Below, one piece after another: positions 26,144 through 35,881 of a stretch of 64,000 nucleotides of DNA. The notes beneath the pieces were generated by a model that made no database searches, was not told the DNA's origin, and worked only from the letters and a program-made list of their open reading frames with translations. The stretch's first letter is position 1, and each line of letters begins with the position of its first letter. This DNA is from JAPORY01 sp965215385 (GTDB lineage: Bacteria > Pseudomonadota > Alphaproteobacteria > Rhodobacterales > Rhodobacteraceae). Position numbers and translations under genes: made by a program. The stretch lies in the NCBI GenBank assembly GCA_965215385.1, contig OZ244059.1:3410001-3474000 (forward strand), given 5' to 3'.

Positions 26144-28183
26144 TTAATTTTTTCGTCGCCGTCGTTTACCCATGGCCGAATTGCCGCCAGCCCCGAATCT
26201 TGCTGTCGGTATAGATACCGTCATTAAGAGGTTTGGAAACGGGTCCGAGCCATGTGGAATGCCATTGGCTGCGACAAAATGTTCTTGGAACCGTGGTTCA
26301 ATCGCAGTTTCAACTTTAGTAATTCCGCCAACGACGGCCTCGATTTCGGTGCGCAATGATCGGTTACATAAAGCAATCAACGCACCGCTCCCCGCAGCAT
26401 TGCCGGCACTTGTCACCTTTGCGAGCGGCACGTCGGGAATCATGCCCAGAATTAGAGCATGTTTTGGTGAAATATGAGCACCGAACGCGCCTGCGAGCAC
26501 AACTCGATCGATAGTATCAACGCCCATTTCGTCCATGAGTAGCCGCGCTCCAGCGTATAACGCCGACTTCGCCAACTGGATGGCACGCACGTCAGCTTGA
26601 GTTACTGCAATTTGCCGAAGTGGATCGCCGTCTGCTGCATGAATCACATAGGCGTAAGTGCGACCATCAGCTATTGAGCGACGAGTACCAGTTTGCTCTG
26701 GAGAGCCAATTAAGCCGCTCTGATCCATAATCCCGGCAACGCGCATCTCAGCGACGGCTTCAATGATTCCCGAACCACAGATTCCGGTAATTTCAGTATC
26801 GCCAAGTGACTTCGCAAAATCTTTGTGATCTGACCAGAGATCGGAACCGATGACTTGAAACCGCGGTTCCTTGGTCGTTGGCGATATTTCAACTCGTTCA
26901 ATTGCGCCTTTAGCGGCGCGTTGCCCGGAACTAATTTGCGCTCCTTCAAACGCGGGGCCAGTTGGCGATGAACAAGCAAGCACGCGCTTACGATTACCGA
27001 GAATGATCTCCGCATTGGTACCTACATCGACAATCAATACCAAGTCGTCAGACTGGTTTGGAACCTCGGAAAGGACAACGGCCGCGGCATCCGCCCCGAC
27101 ATGACCGGCGATGCAGGGCAAAATATAGGCTTGAGCGCACCGATTAATATCCGTGATGCCAACCTCAGAGGCTTTGATTTTGAGCGAACCGGATGTTGCA
27201 AGGGCAAACGGAGCCTGTCCCAACTCAACGGGATCTAACCCCAAGAGGATATGGTGCATGATTGGGTTACAAACCAACACCACTTCGACCACGGTCTCGG
27301 GTGCCAAACTGCGTTCTGTTGTGAGTCCCGAACAGAGTTCCCCTAATGTTTCTTGAACCACTCTTGTCATTTCAAGTGAACCGTTAGGGTTCATCATAGC
27401 GTAGGAAACACGACTCATGAGATCTTCGCCGAAGCGAATCTGGGGATTCATTTGGCCCGCCGACGCAACAACCTCACCAGTCTCAAGATTTACGAGATGC
27501 GCCGCGATGGTGGTTGAACCAACGTCAATCGCAATTCCGAATAAACTCTCCTCAAACAATCCCGGCCATACGTCGATGAGAGTTTGTTGCGAACTGTCGT
27601 GAGCCGTGTGCACCGCTACCGTGACTTCCCAATTTCCGCGTCGCAAAACCAGTTGCAACTTTGATAGCAGCGATAGGTCAGGCGAAAAAATATCAACGTC
27701 CCAATGTTTTTTCAAAGCGAGCGATAATCGTTCGAGGTCGCCAGTTGGCGACTTAATGTCGGGTTCATCAACGCGAACAAAGAACAACTTCGTTGCGGCC
27801 TCGAGGGTAAAGGGACGAGTCGAAATTTCCTTACGAATTACCTGCTTATTGATCTGGCTCTCCGGCGGCACACTAATTACCATGTCGCCCGAAATTCGGG
27901 CCTGACAACCAAGACGACGGCCTTCCGATAAGCCGCGCTTTTGCTTGTATCGTTCTTCGACCGCGTTCCAAGGAGTTAGGGCAGTCGAGTCCGCGGTGAT
28001 TCCGAGTTTGGAAAACGCGCCAAATGTTGGTTCTACTTGGCACTTCGAGCAAATACCCAGACCGCCGCAGACGGAGTCAAGGTCAACACCGAGTCGTCGT
28101 GCGGCCTGCAAAATTGTCGCATTTTCAGGAACTAGACCGCGCTTTCCCGACGGGAAGAAGATAACTTGATGCTCTTCGGTCAT
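26144..28183 (-). CDS. RACo-type [2Fe-2S] ASKHA protein (corrinoid activation family)
   Basis: A 679-residue protein. The N-terminal ferredoxin-like domain binds a [2Fe-2S] cluster through Cys39, Cys45, Cys48 (VCGGLGICSKC) and Cys93 (LGCQARI). The large C-terminal ASKHA ATPase region shows GIAIDVGSTTIAAHLVNL, LIVDVGTNAEIILGN, EGAQISSGQRAAKGAIE, TGICGSGIIE and VVLAGAFGAHI. Relatives use ATP to reduce cob(II)alamin in corrinoid methyltransferase systems. No methyltransferase or corrinoid protein gene is in the window, so its partner is unknown. The C-terminus ends in a basic GKRRRRKN tail. Confidence 0.9.
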   Translation of the reverse strand: MTEEHQVIFFPSGKRGLVPENATILQAARRLGVDLDSVCGGLGICSKCQVEPTFGAFSKLGITADSTALTPWNAVEERYKQKRGLSEGRRLGCQARISGDMVISVPPESQINKQVIRKEISTRPFTLEAATKLFFVRVDEPDIKSPTGDLERLSLALKKHWDVDIFSPDLSLLSKLQLVLRRGNWEVTVAVHTAHDSSQQTLIDVWPGLFEESLFGIAIDVGSTTIAAHLVNLETGEVVASAGQMNPQIRFGEDLMSRVSYAMMNPNGSLEMTRVVQETLGELCSGLTTERSLAPETVVEVVLVCNPIMHHILLGLDPVELGQAPFALATSGSLKIKASEVGITDINRCAQAYILPCIAGHVGADAAAVVLSEVPNQSDDLVLIVDVGTNAEIILGNRKRVLACSSPTGPAFEGAQISSGQRAAKGAIERVEISPTTKEPRFQVIGSDLWSDHKDFAKSLGDTEITGICGSGIIEAVAEMRVAGIMDQSGLIGSPEQTGTRRSIADGRTYAYVIHAADGDPLRQIAVTQADVRAIQLAKSALYAGARLLMDEMGVDTIDRVVLAGAFGAHISPKHALILGMIPDVPLAKVTSAGNAAGSGALIALCNRSLRTEIEAVVGGITKVETAIEPRFQEHFVAANGIPHGSDPFPNLLMTVSIPTARFGAGGNSAMGKRRRRKN

Positions 28184-28479
28184 GTGTCACAAGCTTCCCT
28201 TAAAGACCGCGATCTGTTCAGTCTACTACATCGCACTTTCTGCTATGCAACGGCCACGAGTTTTCTGCAATAAGTTTGGTTTTTTGCGTGGCATTCGCGT
28301 AGCGCCAACAATCCCCGAATGACTTCTAGAAATCTTACAATTGTAGTATACGGTGTCACGCAATTTTTTTTATTGGACGAAGGCATCTTACTGATTGTGA
28401 CCCGAGTTGGTCACTTTGCCGCCAAACATCTTGGTGCGCTGAAAATGTCGCAATGCATCATACTGCACCCGCGTTGACA

Positions 28480-30009
28480 TCAGTTCGGGTCGTCATCCCC
28501 ATCGGACTTCGTTGCGTTAGCCGACTTCGCAGCTTCAGCAGCGGCACTAAAGAGAGCTTTCGATTTGTGGATCGTTTCTTGGTATTCGGTCTCGGGATCG
28601 CTATCATGAACGATCCCACCGCCCGCCTGCACATACAAAACGTTATCCTTAATCACCGCTGTACGCAAAGCGATACACATGTCCATATCTCCCCCCGCGC
28701 TAAAATATCCAACGCCACCGCCATAGACGCCACGTTTCTCTGTTTCGAGTTCGTCAATTATCTCCATTGCGCGGACTTTTGGTGCGCCCGAGACGGTGCC
28801 CGCCGGCATGCCCGCGAGAAAGGCGTCGAGGGCGTCTTTACCGTCATCAAGGGTGCCAACGACATTTGATACGATATGCATTACATGGCTGTACCGTTCG
28901 ATAACAAACTGCTCGGTTGGTCGAACTGTGCCGATTTTTGTTACGCGACCGACGTCGTTGCGTCCAAGATCAAGAAGCATCAGATGTTCGGCAAGCTCTT
29001 TCTCATCCGCGAGTAACTCGGCCTCAAGCACACGGTCCGCTTCGGGATTGGCCCCGCGAGGACGGGTACCGGCAATTGGTCGAATTGTAACTTCATCATC
29101 AAAAACGCGGACAAGAATTTCTGGGCTAGCCCCAACAATCTGAAATTCACCAAAGTCAAAGAAAAACAGGAAGGGTGAAGGGTTCGTTCGTCGGAGTGCG
29201 CGGTAGAGAGCTAGGGGGGGAAGGTGAAAAGGTTGCCGCCAACGTTGGGAAGGAACGACTTGAAAAATGTCCCCAGCCGCGATGTATTCACGCGCCTTTT
29301 GTACCGCAGCTTGATATTCACTTGCAGAAAAATTTGATACTGGTTGCGGTAAATTCGTCGACGCCATTGTCGCTGTGGCAACTGGATGAAGCTGCCGCTT
29401 AAGGCATTTTAGAGCCGCTAAGACACGTTGACGACTCGCATCAAACACTGTTCTAGCGTCCTGTTCTCGCTGCTTCCAAGCTGGCGCAACAATGGTCACT
29501 TCGCTCTTGATCCCGTCTAGCACAATAATGAGGGCTGGTCGGATCAGAAAGGCGTCGGGCAGATTTAAGGGGTCAGGATTGATATTCGGCAGATGCTCCA
29601 CATGGCGGGCTATATCGTATCCTAGATAGCCGAATAAGCCCGCTGCCGATTGCGGCAGGTGCACGGGAAGATCAATGCGACTTTCCGCTAACAGATTCCT
29701 TAGGTTTTCTAGAGGACAACCCAGTTGTCGTTCAAACACTCCAGTCCTACTCGGCGCCGAACGGTTGATCAATGATCGGTTATCTTGACACTGCCAGATA
29801 AGATCGGGGTCCATGCCAATGATCGAATACCGGCCCCTTACCTCACCGCCCGTCACCGACTCAAGCAAGAAGCTGAATTGGGAGGTCGAAGATAGTTTTA
29901 GAAATAAAGAAACAGGAGTTTCTAAATCTACCGCTAAACTGGTATAAACAATTTGGTTATGCCCCGCCTCGAAAGTGCGAAAAAACGTATCGTAACTTGG
30001 GCGCAACAC
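28480..30009 (-). CDS. trpE: anthranilate synthase component I
   Basis: A 509-residue chorismate-utilising enzyme making anthranilate for tryptophan. The tryptophan feedback region shows SVTGGEVRGRYSIIG. The catalytic half shows VVPSQRW, NPSPFLFFFDF, ASPEILVR, TIRPIAGTRPRG, MLLDLGRNDVGRV, AGTVSGAPKVRAMEI and GGGVGYFSAGGDMD. Length is typical. A GTG start lies eight bases after the ppiD stop. The glutaminase partner trpG and trpDC, which usually follow in this group, are absent; an unrelated RACo gene lies downstream, so the ammonia-supplying subunit must be encoded elsewhere. Confidence 0.96.
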   Translation of the reverse strand: MLRPSYDTFFRTFEAGHNQIVYTSLAVDLETPVSLFLKLSSTSQFSFLLESVTGGEVRGRYSIIGMDPDLIWQCQDNRSLINRSAPSRTGVFERQLGCPLENLRNLLAESRIDLPVHLPQSAAGLFGYLGYDIARHVEHLPNINPDPLNLPDAFLIRPALIIVLDGIKSEVTIVAPAWKQREQDARTVFDASRQRVLAALKCLKRQLHPVATATMASTNLPQPVSNFSASEYQAAVQKAREYIAAGDIFQVVPSQRWRQPFHLPPLALYRALRRTNPSPFLFFFDFGEFQIVGASPEILVRVFDDEVTIRPIAGTRPRGANPEADRVLEAELLADEKELAEHLMLLDLGRNDVGRVTKIGTVRPTEQFVIERYSHVMHIVSNVVGTLDDGKDALDAFLAGMPAGTVSGAPKVRAMEIIDELETEKRGVYGGGVGYFSAGGDMDMCIALRTAVIKDNVLYVQAGGGIVHDSDPETEYQETIHKSKALFSAAAEAAKSANATKSDGDDDPN

Positions 30010-30017
30010 AATTTTAT

Positions 30018-31859
30018 TTACGGCAGGCTCGAAAGCACGGCATTCACTGCTTGTTGATCAATTTGCGGCTGCGTTCGGATGAGAACATCCTGCGCGAAAG
30101 CGTTGAACAACTCCTGCGCAAGCGAAGCATCAAGCTGCGATGCCATGGTGGTTCGCAACTGGGCGATGTTACCAGTAACCTCGGCTTTCTGTACGTCATC
30201 AAGGCGGACGACGAAGACTTCGCCGCCAACAGGAAAGACGCTAATCTCGCTGGGCGTCATTTGGAATACTAGTTCAATGAGCGAAGCTGGGGCATCATCC
30301 AGAAATGCAGAGCGCAAGAGATTGGTTTCAACCTGTGCGTCGACTCCTAAGATGAAGAAGTCATCCCCACTCTCCAATTGATCAAGTAAAGGGGCAATCT
30401 GGGTCTCTAGCGCGGTTTCGATCGTGTGCTGGCGGTGATCAAGTATCACTTTCTCCTTAGCCGACTCAAAGGCTTCCGGTTCAGCCGGGCGAATCTCATT
30501 CAAGCGGACGGTATAAATGCCACCGTCATCGGCGAAGGCAATTGTGGGAAAATCATCGACAGTGACGGCTGCTGCCGTCGTGCGAAACGATGGATACGCC
30601 GCGATACCGTCAAGGCTGGCTTCGGTCCATTCGATCTCGCCGAGGCGCATCTCGGTCTCGGCAGCAAGTTCCTCAAGAGTTACACCAGCGGCCAAGAGAT
30701 TCTCATATTCTTCGCTCAATGTCGCGATCTTGCGGACGGCACTATCCCTTGCAAGATCATCGTGCAATTCTTGACGGACGTCGTCAAAGCTGCTGATTTG
30801 TTCGTCAAGAACGCCATTCACTCGAAATAATGCCGGGCCAAGGGGACTTGGCTGCGGGCCAACGACATCGCCGACGGCTGCGGCAAATACCGCAGCGGCG
30901 GCCTCACCTAGATCCTTCCGGGTGACATCACCAAGATCAATGTCGGTGAGTTCAAGCCCGCGTTCAGTCACGAGATCATCAAAGCTGGCGACCGCTGCTG
31001 TTAATCGGGCTGCGGCAGCGGCGGCACGCGTTGTATCACGAAAGACTAATCGTTCAACTAACCGACGCTCAGGTTGGTTAAACTCTTCTCTCCTAACTTC
31101 ATAGGCGTCGCGCAGAGCAGCTTCTTCGATCTCAATTGAATCGACAACATCTTCGGGCGTTAATTGAACATAGGTCAGAAGTTTTTTCTCCGGCAGAATA
31201 TAATCATCAAGATTAGCCGCATAGTAGGTTTTGAGTTCAGCCAGTGTTGCGATAGGGACTTCTGCAGCAAGATGGCTTTCATCAAGAGATGCCCACGTAA
31301 AGCTGCGGCGCCCACCCACAAACTCAACAAACACATCAACAAGGGTTGTCGGCATGGCAACACCACGAGTGATGGCTTCTTGCAATAATCTACGTGTTAT
31401 CTCCTTGCGTAGGTCGGCCTCGAACTCGGCTTCGGTTAGCCCGGCATTTTGTAACGCCAAACGATATGTATCGCGATCAAAATTGCCATCCAGGCCTTGG
31501 AAGGCGGAAATATCAGTCAGCTCTCGTTGCAAACTTAGATCGCCAGTTGAGAGCCCAATTTGTTGCGCTTCATGATCAATTGAAGCGGTTGTCGCGAGTT
31601 GTTGGAGGATAATCTGGTCGATACCGAGTTCTTGCAACCGCGCCGATGATACGGCTTCTCCGGTTTCCCGAGCGACCGCAATTGATTGCCGCTGCAGTTC
31701 GCGAGCAAATTCATCGACACTGATTAACTGATCCCCCGCGTGTCCCACGGTTCGAACCGTGCCAGAAAGATTGGTTGCTCCGAAGCCTGCGAGTCCGGCA
31801 AACAAAAGCCCAAGTAAAACCCAAACGAACGTTTTTGATAAGCGACTGCGTGCAGCCAT
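30018..31859 (-). CDS. ppiD: membrane-anchored peptidyl-prolyl isomerase (PpiD/SurA-N type)
   Basis: A 613-residue periplasmic folding factor. A single N-terminal membrane anchor (TFVWVLLGLLFAGLAGFGA) is followed by the SurA N-terminal chaperone region (VDEFARELQRQSIAVARE...) and a divergent parvulin domain around residues 240-370. The start ATG 31859 follows GAGGTTAACC. ppiD next to trpE is a conserved alphaproteobacterial pair. The PPIase active site is poorly conserved by eye, so a chaperone role may dominate. Confidence 0.88.
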   Translation of the reverse strand: MAARSRLSKTFVWVLLGLLFAGLAGFGATNLSGTVRTVGHAGDQLISVDEFARELQRQSIAVARETGEAVSSARLQELGIDQIILQQLATTASIDHEAQQIGLSTGDLSLQRELTDISAFQGLDGNFDRDTYRLALQNAGLTEAEFEADLRKEITRRLLQEAITRGVAMPTTLVDVFVEFVGGRRSFTWASLDESHLAAEVPIATLAELKTYYAANLDDYILPEKKLLTYVQLTPEDVVDSIEIEEAALRDAYEVRREEFNQPERRLVERLVFRDTTRAAAAAARLTAAVASFDDLVTERGLELTDIDLGDVTRKDLGEAAAAVFAAAVGDVVGPQPSPLGPALFRVNGVLDEQISSFDDVRQELHDDLARDSAVRKIATLSEEYENLLAAGVTLEELAAETEMRLGEIEWTEASLDGIAAYPSFRTTAAAVTVDDFPTIAFADDGGIYTVRLNEIRPAEPEAFESAKEKVILDHRQHTIETALETQIAPLLDQLESGDDFFILGVDAQVETNLLRSAFLDDAPASLIELVFQMTPSEISVFPVGGEVFVVRLDDVQKAEVTGNIAQLRTTMASQLDASLAQELFNAFAQDVLIRTQPQIDQQAVNAVLSSLP

Positions 31860-31917
31860 GGTTAACCTCAATTCAGTACAGTAAGACAAATAGTAGCAGA
31901 GTTACGATCCAGCAAGG

Positions 31918-33117
31918 TCAACACTGGTCATGGGTATAGTCAATCAGTCGATTTGTAAGTTCTCGAATAAGTGCCTCATTAAGATTGGCACCGGCGATCC
32001 GCAATTCCCGTTCACCGAGGGTCGTACACTTGGGACGAAACATGCTGCCAGGAAGTATCAAAATATTCTTTTCGGCCAACAGACTTTGTGCTAATGCTGT
32101 TGATGTCAAATCAAACGGGTGTTCGATATAGGCAAAATAGGCACCGATCCCTTTGATTTTCCAGCCCGCCAGCCGCGGGTCGGAGAAATTTTCTTGCAGT
32201 TGCGTTCGGCGGTGCAAAAGCTTTTCGCGCTCGCCGCGCAGCCATTCACCGAGATTTTGTAGCCCCCAGAGAGCGGCAAGCTGAGCGAGTTGATTCGGGC
32301 AAATTGTGACCGTATCCAGAAATTTTTCAGCTTCCTGCAATCGTGCTTCAGCCCCAATCATCACCCCGACACGGTGCCCCGTAAGTCGGTAAGCTTTGGA
32401 AAACGAATATAAGTGAACGAGCGTGTCGGGCCAATTGGGGTCGCAAAATAGGCGATGCGGCGGGTTAATTTCAGCGCGGAAATCACGATAGGTTTCATCC
32501 AATATCAGGGCGGTATTATGCGACTTGGCTAACGCATAGAAGGCTTGAATCAAATCACTCGGATATTCTACGCCCGCTGGGTTGTTCGGTGTGACTAGGA
32601 CAATGGCGCGCGTATTGTCACGTAGCAAGCGGGCGCATTTGTCGGGATCAGGCAATAGATCCTCGTCGCATTCGAGTGCAAGCACGTCGACACCTTGCAT
32701 GTTTAGCCACATGACATGGTTGAAGTACCATGGTTCGGGCAAAATGACACTATCGCCTTGGTTTGTGAGGAGGCTGATTGCGGCGCAAAAGGCCTGATTG
32801 CAGCCGGCGGTAATGGCTACCTGCTCGGCAAAGATTTGGCCACGATAGAGGATTTCCCACCGCGCAGCGACTTCTGTGCGCAGTGCTGGCAAGCCTAAGA
32901 CAGGCCCGTAGAGATGTGCCGCAGGATTAGACCGAGTAGCGTCAATAATTGCCTCTTGCAGCGCCGCAACGGGCGGTTCGGTCGGTGCTGCTTGACTCAC
33001 ATTGATCAAGGTTAGGTTGCGGTTATGATCTATCTCTTGCAGCCAGCGACGGGCTTCGACCACGGGTGACGCGAACGTGTTGGCGGTACGGCTGTACATA
33101 GATGTCGACGAAATCAT
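31918..33117 (-). CDS. pyridoxal-phosphate aminotransferase, class I/II
   Basis: A 399-residue fold-type I aminotransferase. Key marks are ITAGCNQAFCAAISLL, VTPNNPAGVEYP, ALILDETYRDFR with the cofactor-contacting aspartate and tyrosine, and the Schiff-base lysine in LYSFSKAYRLTGHRVG, followed by a C-terminal arginine region (LRIAGANLN). It ends 58 bases before the ppiD start on the same strand and may share its transcript. The amino-group substrate cannot be read from sequence; aspartate or aromatic-type specificities are both possible. Confidence 0.9.
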   Translation of the reverse strand: MISSTSMYSRTANTFASPVVEARRWLQEIDHNRNLTLINVSQAAPTEPPVAALQEAIIDATRSNPAAHLYGPVLGLPALRTEVAARWEILYRGQIFAEQVAITAGCNQAFCAAISLLTNQGDSVILPEPWYFNHVMWLNMQGVDVLALECDEDLLPDPDKCARLLRDNTRAIVLVTPNNPAGVEYPSDLIQAFYALAKSHNTALILDETYRDFRAEINPPHRLFCDPNWPDTLVHLYSFSKAYRLTGHRVGVMIGAEARLQEAEKFLDTVTICPNQLAQLAALWGLQNLGEWLRGEREKLLHRRTQLQENFSDPRLAGWKIKGIGAYFAYIEHPFDLTSTALAQSLLAEKNILILPGSMFRPKCTTLGERELRIAGANLNEALIRELTNRLIDYTHDQC

Positions 33118-33436
33118 TCAGCTGAATTGTAAGAAAAAATTGCAGGTCAATTGGTGGGCCATCTTCGTCAGTTGATTGAATTCGAATGGAAAGCAAAGGC
33201 AACATCTGCTATTAATGCGTTCAGAACCGATCACGGCGTCGAGCTGTACCATCAGCCAGAGGGCAAGTTTCGCAGAGTTTTGCACCGACGTTTGCCCAAC
33301 CGCCAAGCGATTACAATTCTCGCTAAGTGTCGCTGTCAGGTTGCATAGACTCAGACATCCTGACATCGGGTTCGGATTTAATTGTTTCCATTGTCTGACA
33401 GGCATGAGGTTTTTTGTTTGGTGAGTATCGAACCTT
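33118..33436. other. gap with no supported gene
   Basis: Short overlapping frames exist on both strands, none with a ribosome-binding site and recognisable product. It lies between a conserved metabolic block and an accessory island. Confidence 0.35.
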
Positions 33437-33682
33437 CTAGACACAAATACTATTGATTAACACCTTCGACTTCGGAGGAAAATTCTGAGCCTTTTTCAAG
33501 GTATCCATTCTTGCCTCAAGACCTAAGCGGACGGGACTTGCAGGCGCAAATATATGAGCAACTGTGCCCGAAACCGCAAAATCTTGGCACTGATAACACG
33601 CGAATTTCTTACAATCTTCATCGTGTTTCGATATGTCTTTGGCCATCCCATCACAAACCCAACATTCCCCAATAGTAGCCAT
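33437..33682 (-). CDS. small cysteine-rich hypothetical protein
   Basis: From ATG 33682, preceded by GGAAAGG, an 81-residue protein starts MATIGECWVCDGMAKD and continues CKKFACYQCQDFAVSG. Two CxxC pairs about 20 residues apart suggest a small zinc-binding fold. The C-terminal half is basic and unremarkable. No family recognised. It lies 24 bases downstream of another small frame on the same strand. Confidence 0.45.
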   Translation of the reverse strand: MATIGECWVCDGMAKDISKHDEDCKKFACYQCQDFAVSGTVAHIFAPASPVRLGLEARMDTLKKAQNFPPKSKVLINSICV

Positions 33683-33705
33683 TAATCGAAACCTTTCCGC
33701 GCTTC

Positions 33706-33933
33706 CTAGGCCTTCAGCCCCGCCTTGTTGTGCCATTCGAACTCAAAACTTGCCTGACAATCGAGCTTTGTTGTGCAACGCTTCACAATGGACGCAGCGT
33801 AGGAAGCACTGACACCCTGATAGGAAAAGTTTTTTGATTGAACGAAGCTATACCCGTCGTCTTCCTTTCGACCGAAACGAACAGTTGCCCGAGAAATCCT
33901 TCGCAGATGCTCAAAATTGGGATAAACTTCCAT
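33706..33933 (-). CDS. small hypothetical protein
   Basis: A 75-residue soluble protein (MEVYPNFEHLRRISRATVRF...) with balanced composition and two cysteines. No clear ribosome-binding site and no family recognised. It is called mainly because it sits just upstream of the CxxC protein in the same direction and could form a two-gene unit. Confidence 0.3.
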   Translation of the reverse strand: MEVYPNFEHLRRISRATVRFGRKEDDGYSFVQSKNFSYQGVSASYAASIVKRCTTKLDCQASFEFEWHNKAGLKA

Positions 33934-34317
33934 TACCCATATGAGCGCAAGTCGGAGGAGCGAGTTCCAGTTCTGCTTGTCGGGCGAAGCACTATCAAAA
34001 GTCCTGACAAAAATTTCGCATGTTTTAGCGGCGGAATACTCTCAGAAAAAATTCCGTTGCTTCACCAGCCACATCTGACGGAGTGCCATTAATCGCAACC
34101 CACCCGTTGATCCCCGAAGCAACCGCTTAATGACAGTTTCCGGCATAACTTAAAGAGGCTCCGCGAAAGCATGAAGTTGCTTGTATGTTTCGTGACTTAG
34201 TTAAATCTTCGGCATGCCACACTCCCAAACTACATGTCTTCTTGCGGGACGACTAAAGATTAAGACCCGCAAAGTAAAAAAATTCGTAACTAGTTAGCCT
34301 CTTGCGAAATTCATCGG

Positions 34318-35685
34318 GCGGGCGATTTTTCCTGAAAACAGGCGACTTTTTTTGAAAGCGGTGGACATGAGACAACCTTTTGTATATTAGACTGTATACA
34401 ACACAAAATACAGAGGAGGTTGTCCCATGCCCCTAACAAACACTGTAGCCGGGATCTGGAATCGATTTCAAGGGGAATTATTCCCCAATCTCGCTGAGGA
34501 CCTCGGCCGCTTGACCGAGAACCACCAGCGTTTTGTCGCGGTTCTGGATATGAAGCCGGTTGAGACGTTTCTCCAGACGCATTCGTCCGGTCGTGGTCGG
34601 CCGCTTGCGGACCGCCGGGCTTTAGCGCGGGCCTTCATCGCCAAGGCGGTTGGGGACTTACCGACCACGCGGGCGTTGATCGACCGTCTGCAGTGTGACC
34701 CCAAACTGCGGCGGCTTTGCGGTTGGGAGCGTGTCGGTGCGATCCCGAGTGAGTCGACTTTTTCGCGCGCCTTTGCTTGGTTTGCCGAAATGGCACTTCC
34801 CGAGCGGATGCATAAGGTGCTGATTAAAAGTGCCGTTGCGGAATCGGTTGTCGGACATATTTCTCGCGATTCGACGGCGATTGCGGCGCGGGAAAAGCCA
34901 AGGTGTCAAAACCGAAGACCCCCCGCAAGCGCGGAAGACCCCGAAAAGGCGAGGCCAGACCCAAAGAGCCACGGCGTCTTGACCGCCAATTGAACGGTGG
35001 ACTGTCGCTCGAACAAGTGATCGCCGATCTCCCTAAGGTCGGTGATATTGGCACCAAACGCAACGCCAAAGGCCATCAGACTAGTTGGCAGGGTGACAAG
35101 TTTCACCTTGATGTGTCCGATGGTGACATTCCCATCAGTGGTCTTCTCACCTCAGCCTCGCGGCACGACAGTCAGGCCTCACTGCCGCTGGCGGCGATGA
35201 CCAACCGTCGGGTGGACTACGGTTATGAACTCATGGATGCGGCTTACGATTGTTCGGAAATCGATCAGTATGCCAAGCAGCGAGGACCTGTCGCTCTCAT
35301 TGATCCTAATCCCGGTCGCGATCGGGCGCGCAAGCAACGGCTGGCCGCCGAGGCCCAGGCACGAAGCGTGGCTGGTCAAGTGGATCCAGCCAAGGAACGC
35401 TTTAAACAACGTTCCAGTGTCGAACGGGTAAATGGAGCTCTCAAAGATCGTTATGGCGGTCGCCATATTCGGGTTCAGGGCGCAACAAAGGTCGCGTGTC
35501 ATCGCTTCTTCGGCATCTTGGCCTTAACCGTTGAGCAACTGCTCCGCCTTCACATCTAACCCTTCTCACCGCCGTGCGTCGCGTTCTGGCCTTTGCTTGA
35601 GCGCCGCGTTGGCGTGCGCAGTGGCGAGAAAAAGGGCGAGCAATTCGTGGGAACCAGCCGATTTTGTCGAAAAAATGCGGCGCAA
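34318..35685 (+). mobile_element. insertion sequence with DUF772/DDE transposase
   Basis: A compact element of about 1.35 kb around a two-frame transposase. The left end (from about 34318, GCGATTTTTCCTGAAAAC) and the reverse complement of the right end (to about 35685, GCATTTTTTCGACAAAATC) form an imperfect inverted repeat. I could not settle the target duplication. It is the least decayed element in the window. Confidence 0.6.
34427..35559 (+). CDS. IS5/IS1182-like transposase in two frames (-1 shift)
   Basis: The first frame (34427-34993), with AGGAGG eight bases before its ATG, encodes the DUF772 N-terminal region (ENHQRFVAVLDMKPVETFL, GRPLADRRALARAFIAKAV) and the first DDE aspartate in HISRDSTAIAAREK. 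The second (open to 35559) carries KRNAKGHQTSWQGDKFHLD, DGDIPISGLLTSASRHDS, YGYELMDAAYD (second aspartate) and RSSVERVNGALKDRYGGR (glutamate). They join by a -1 slip at GAAAAG (about 34890), giving REKAKVSKPKTPRKRGRP. The A-run may be a programmed slip site, or the element may be recently broken. Confidence 0.85.
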
Positions 35686-35881
35686 CCCTGGATTTTGTAT
35701 TGGCTGGCTATAGCTGTTACTCGCCCATCGCTCTCCACCATTATTTTTGCAAGCGGCTCAGCTGTATGCAATTTAGACTGGATAGTACGGTATCTGGATT
35801 GTATCAATCTAGCGGATAGATTAGCTTAGACGGGATCAGAAAGACACGCAAGTCAGGGAGGATAACCCCATATCTGAAGCC

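Noticed and set aside
28358..28366. Run of T in the trpE-RACo gap
   Set aside because: No stem precedes it on either strand; not a terminator, and homopolymers of this length are ordinary.
29214..29220. Run of seven G inside trpE
   Set aside because: Too short to act as a slippage switch and placed mid-gene in a normal enzyme.
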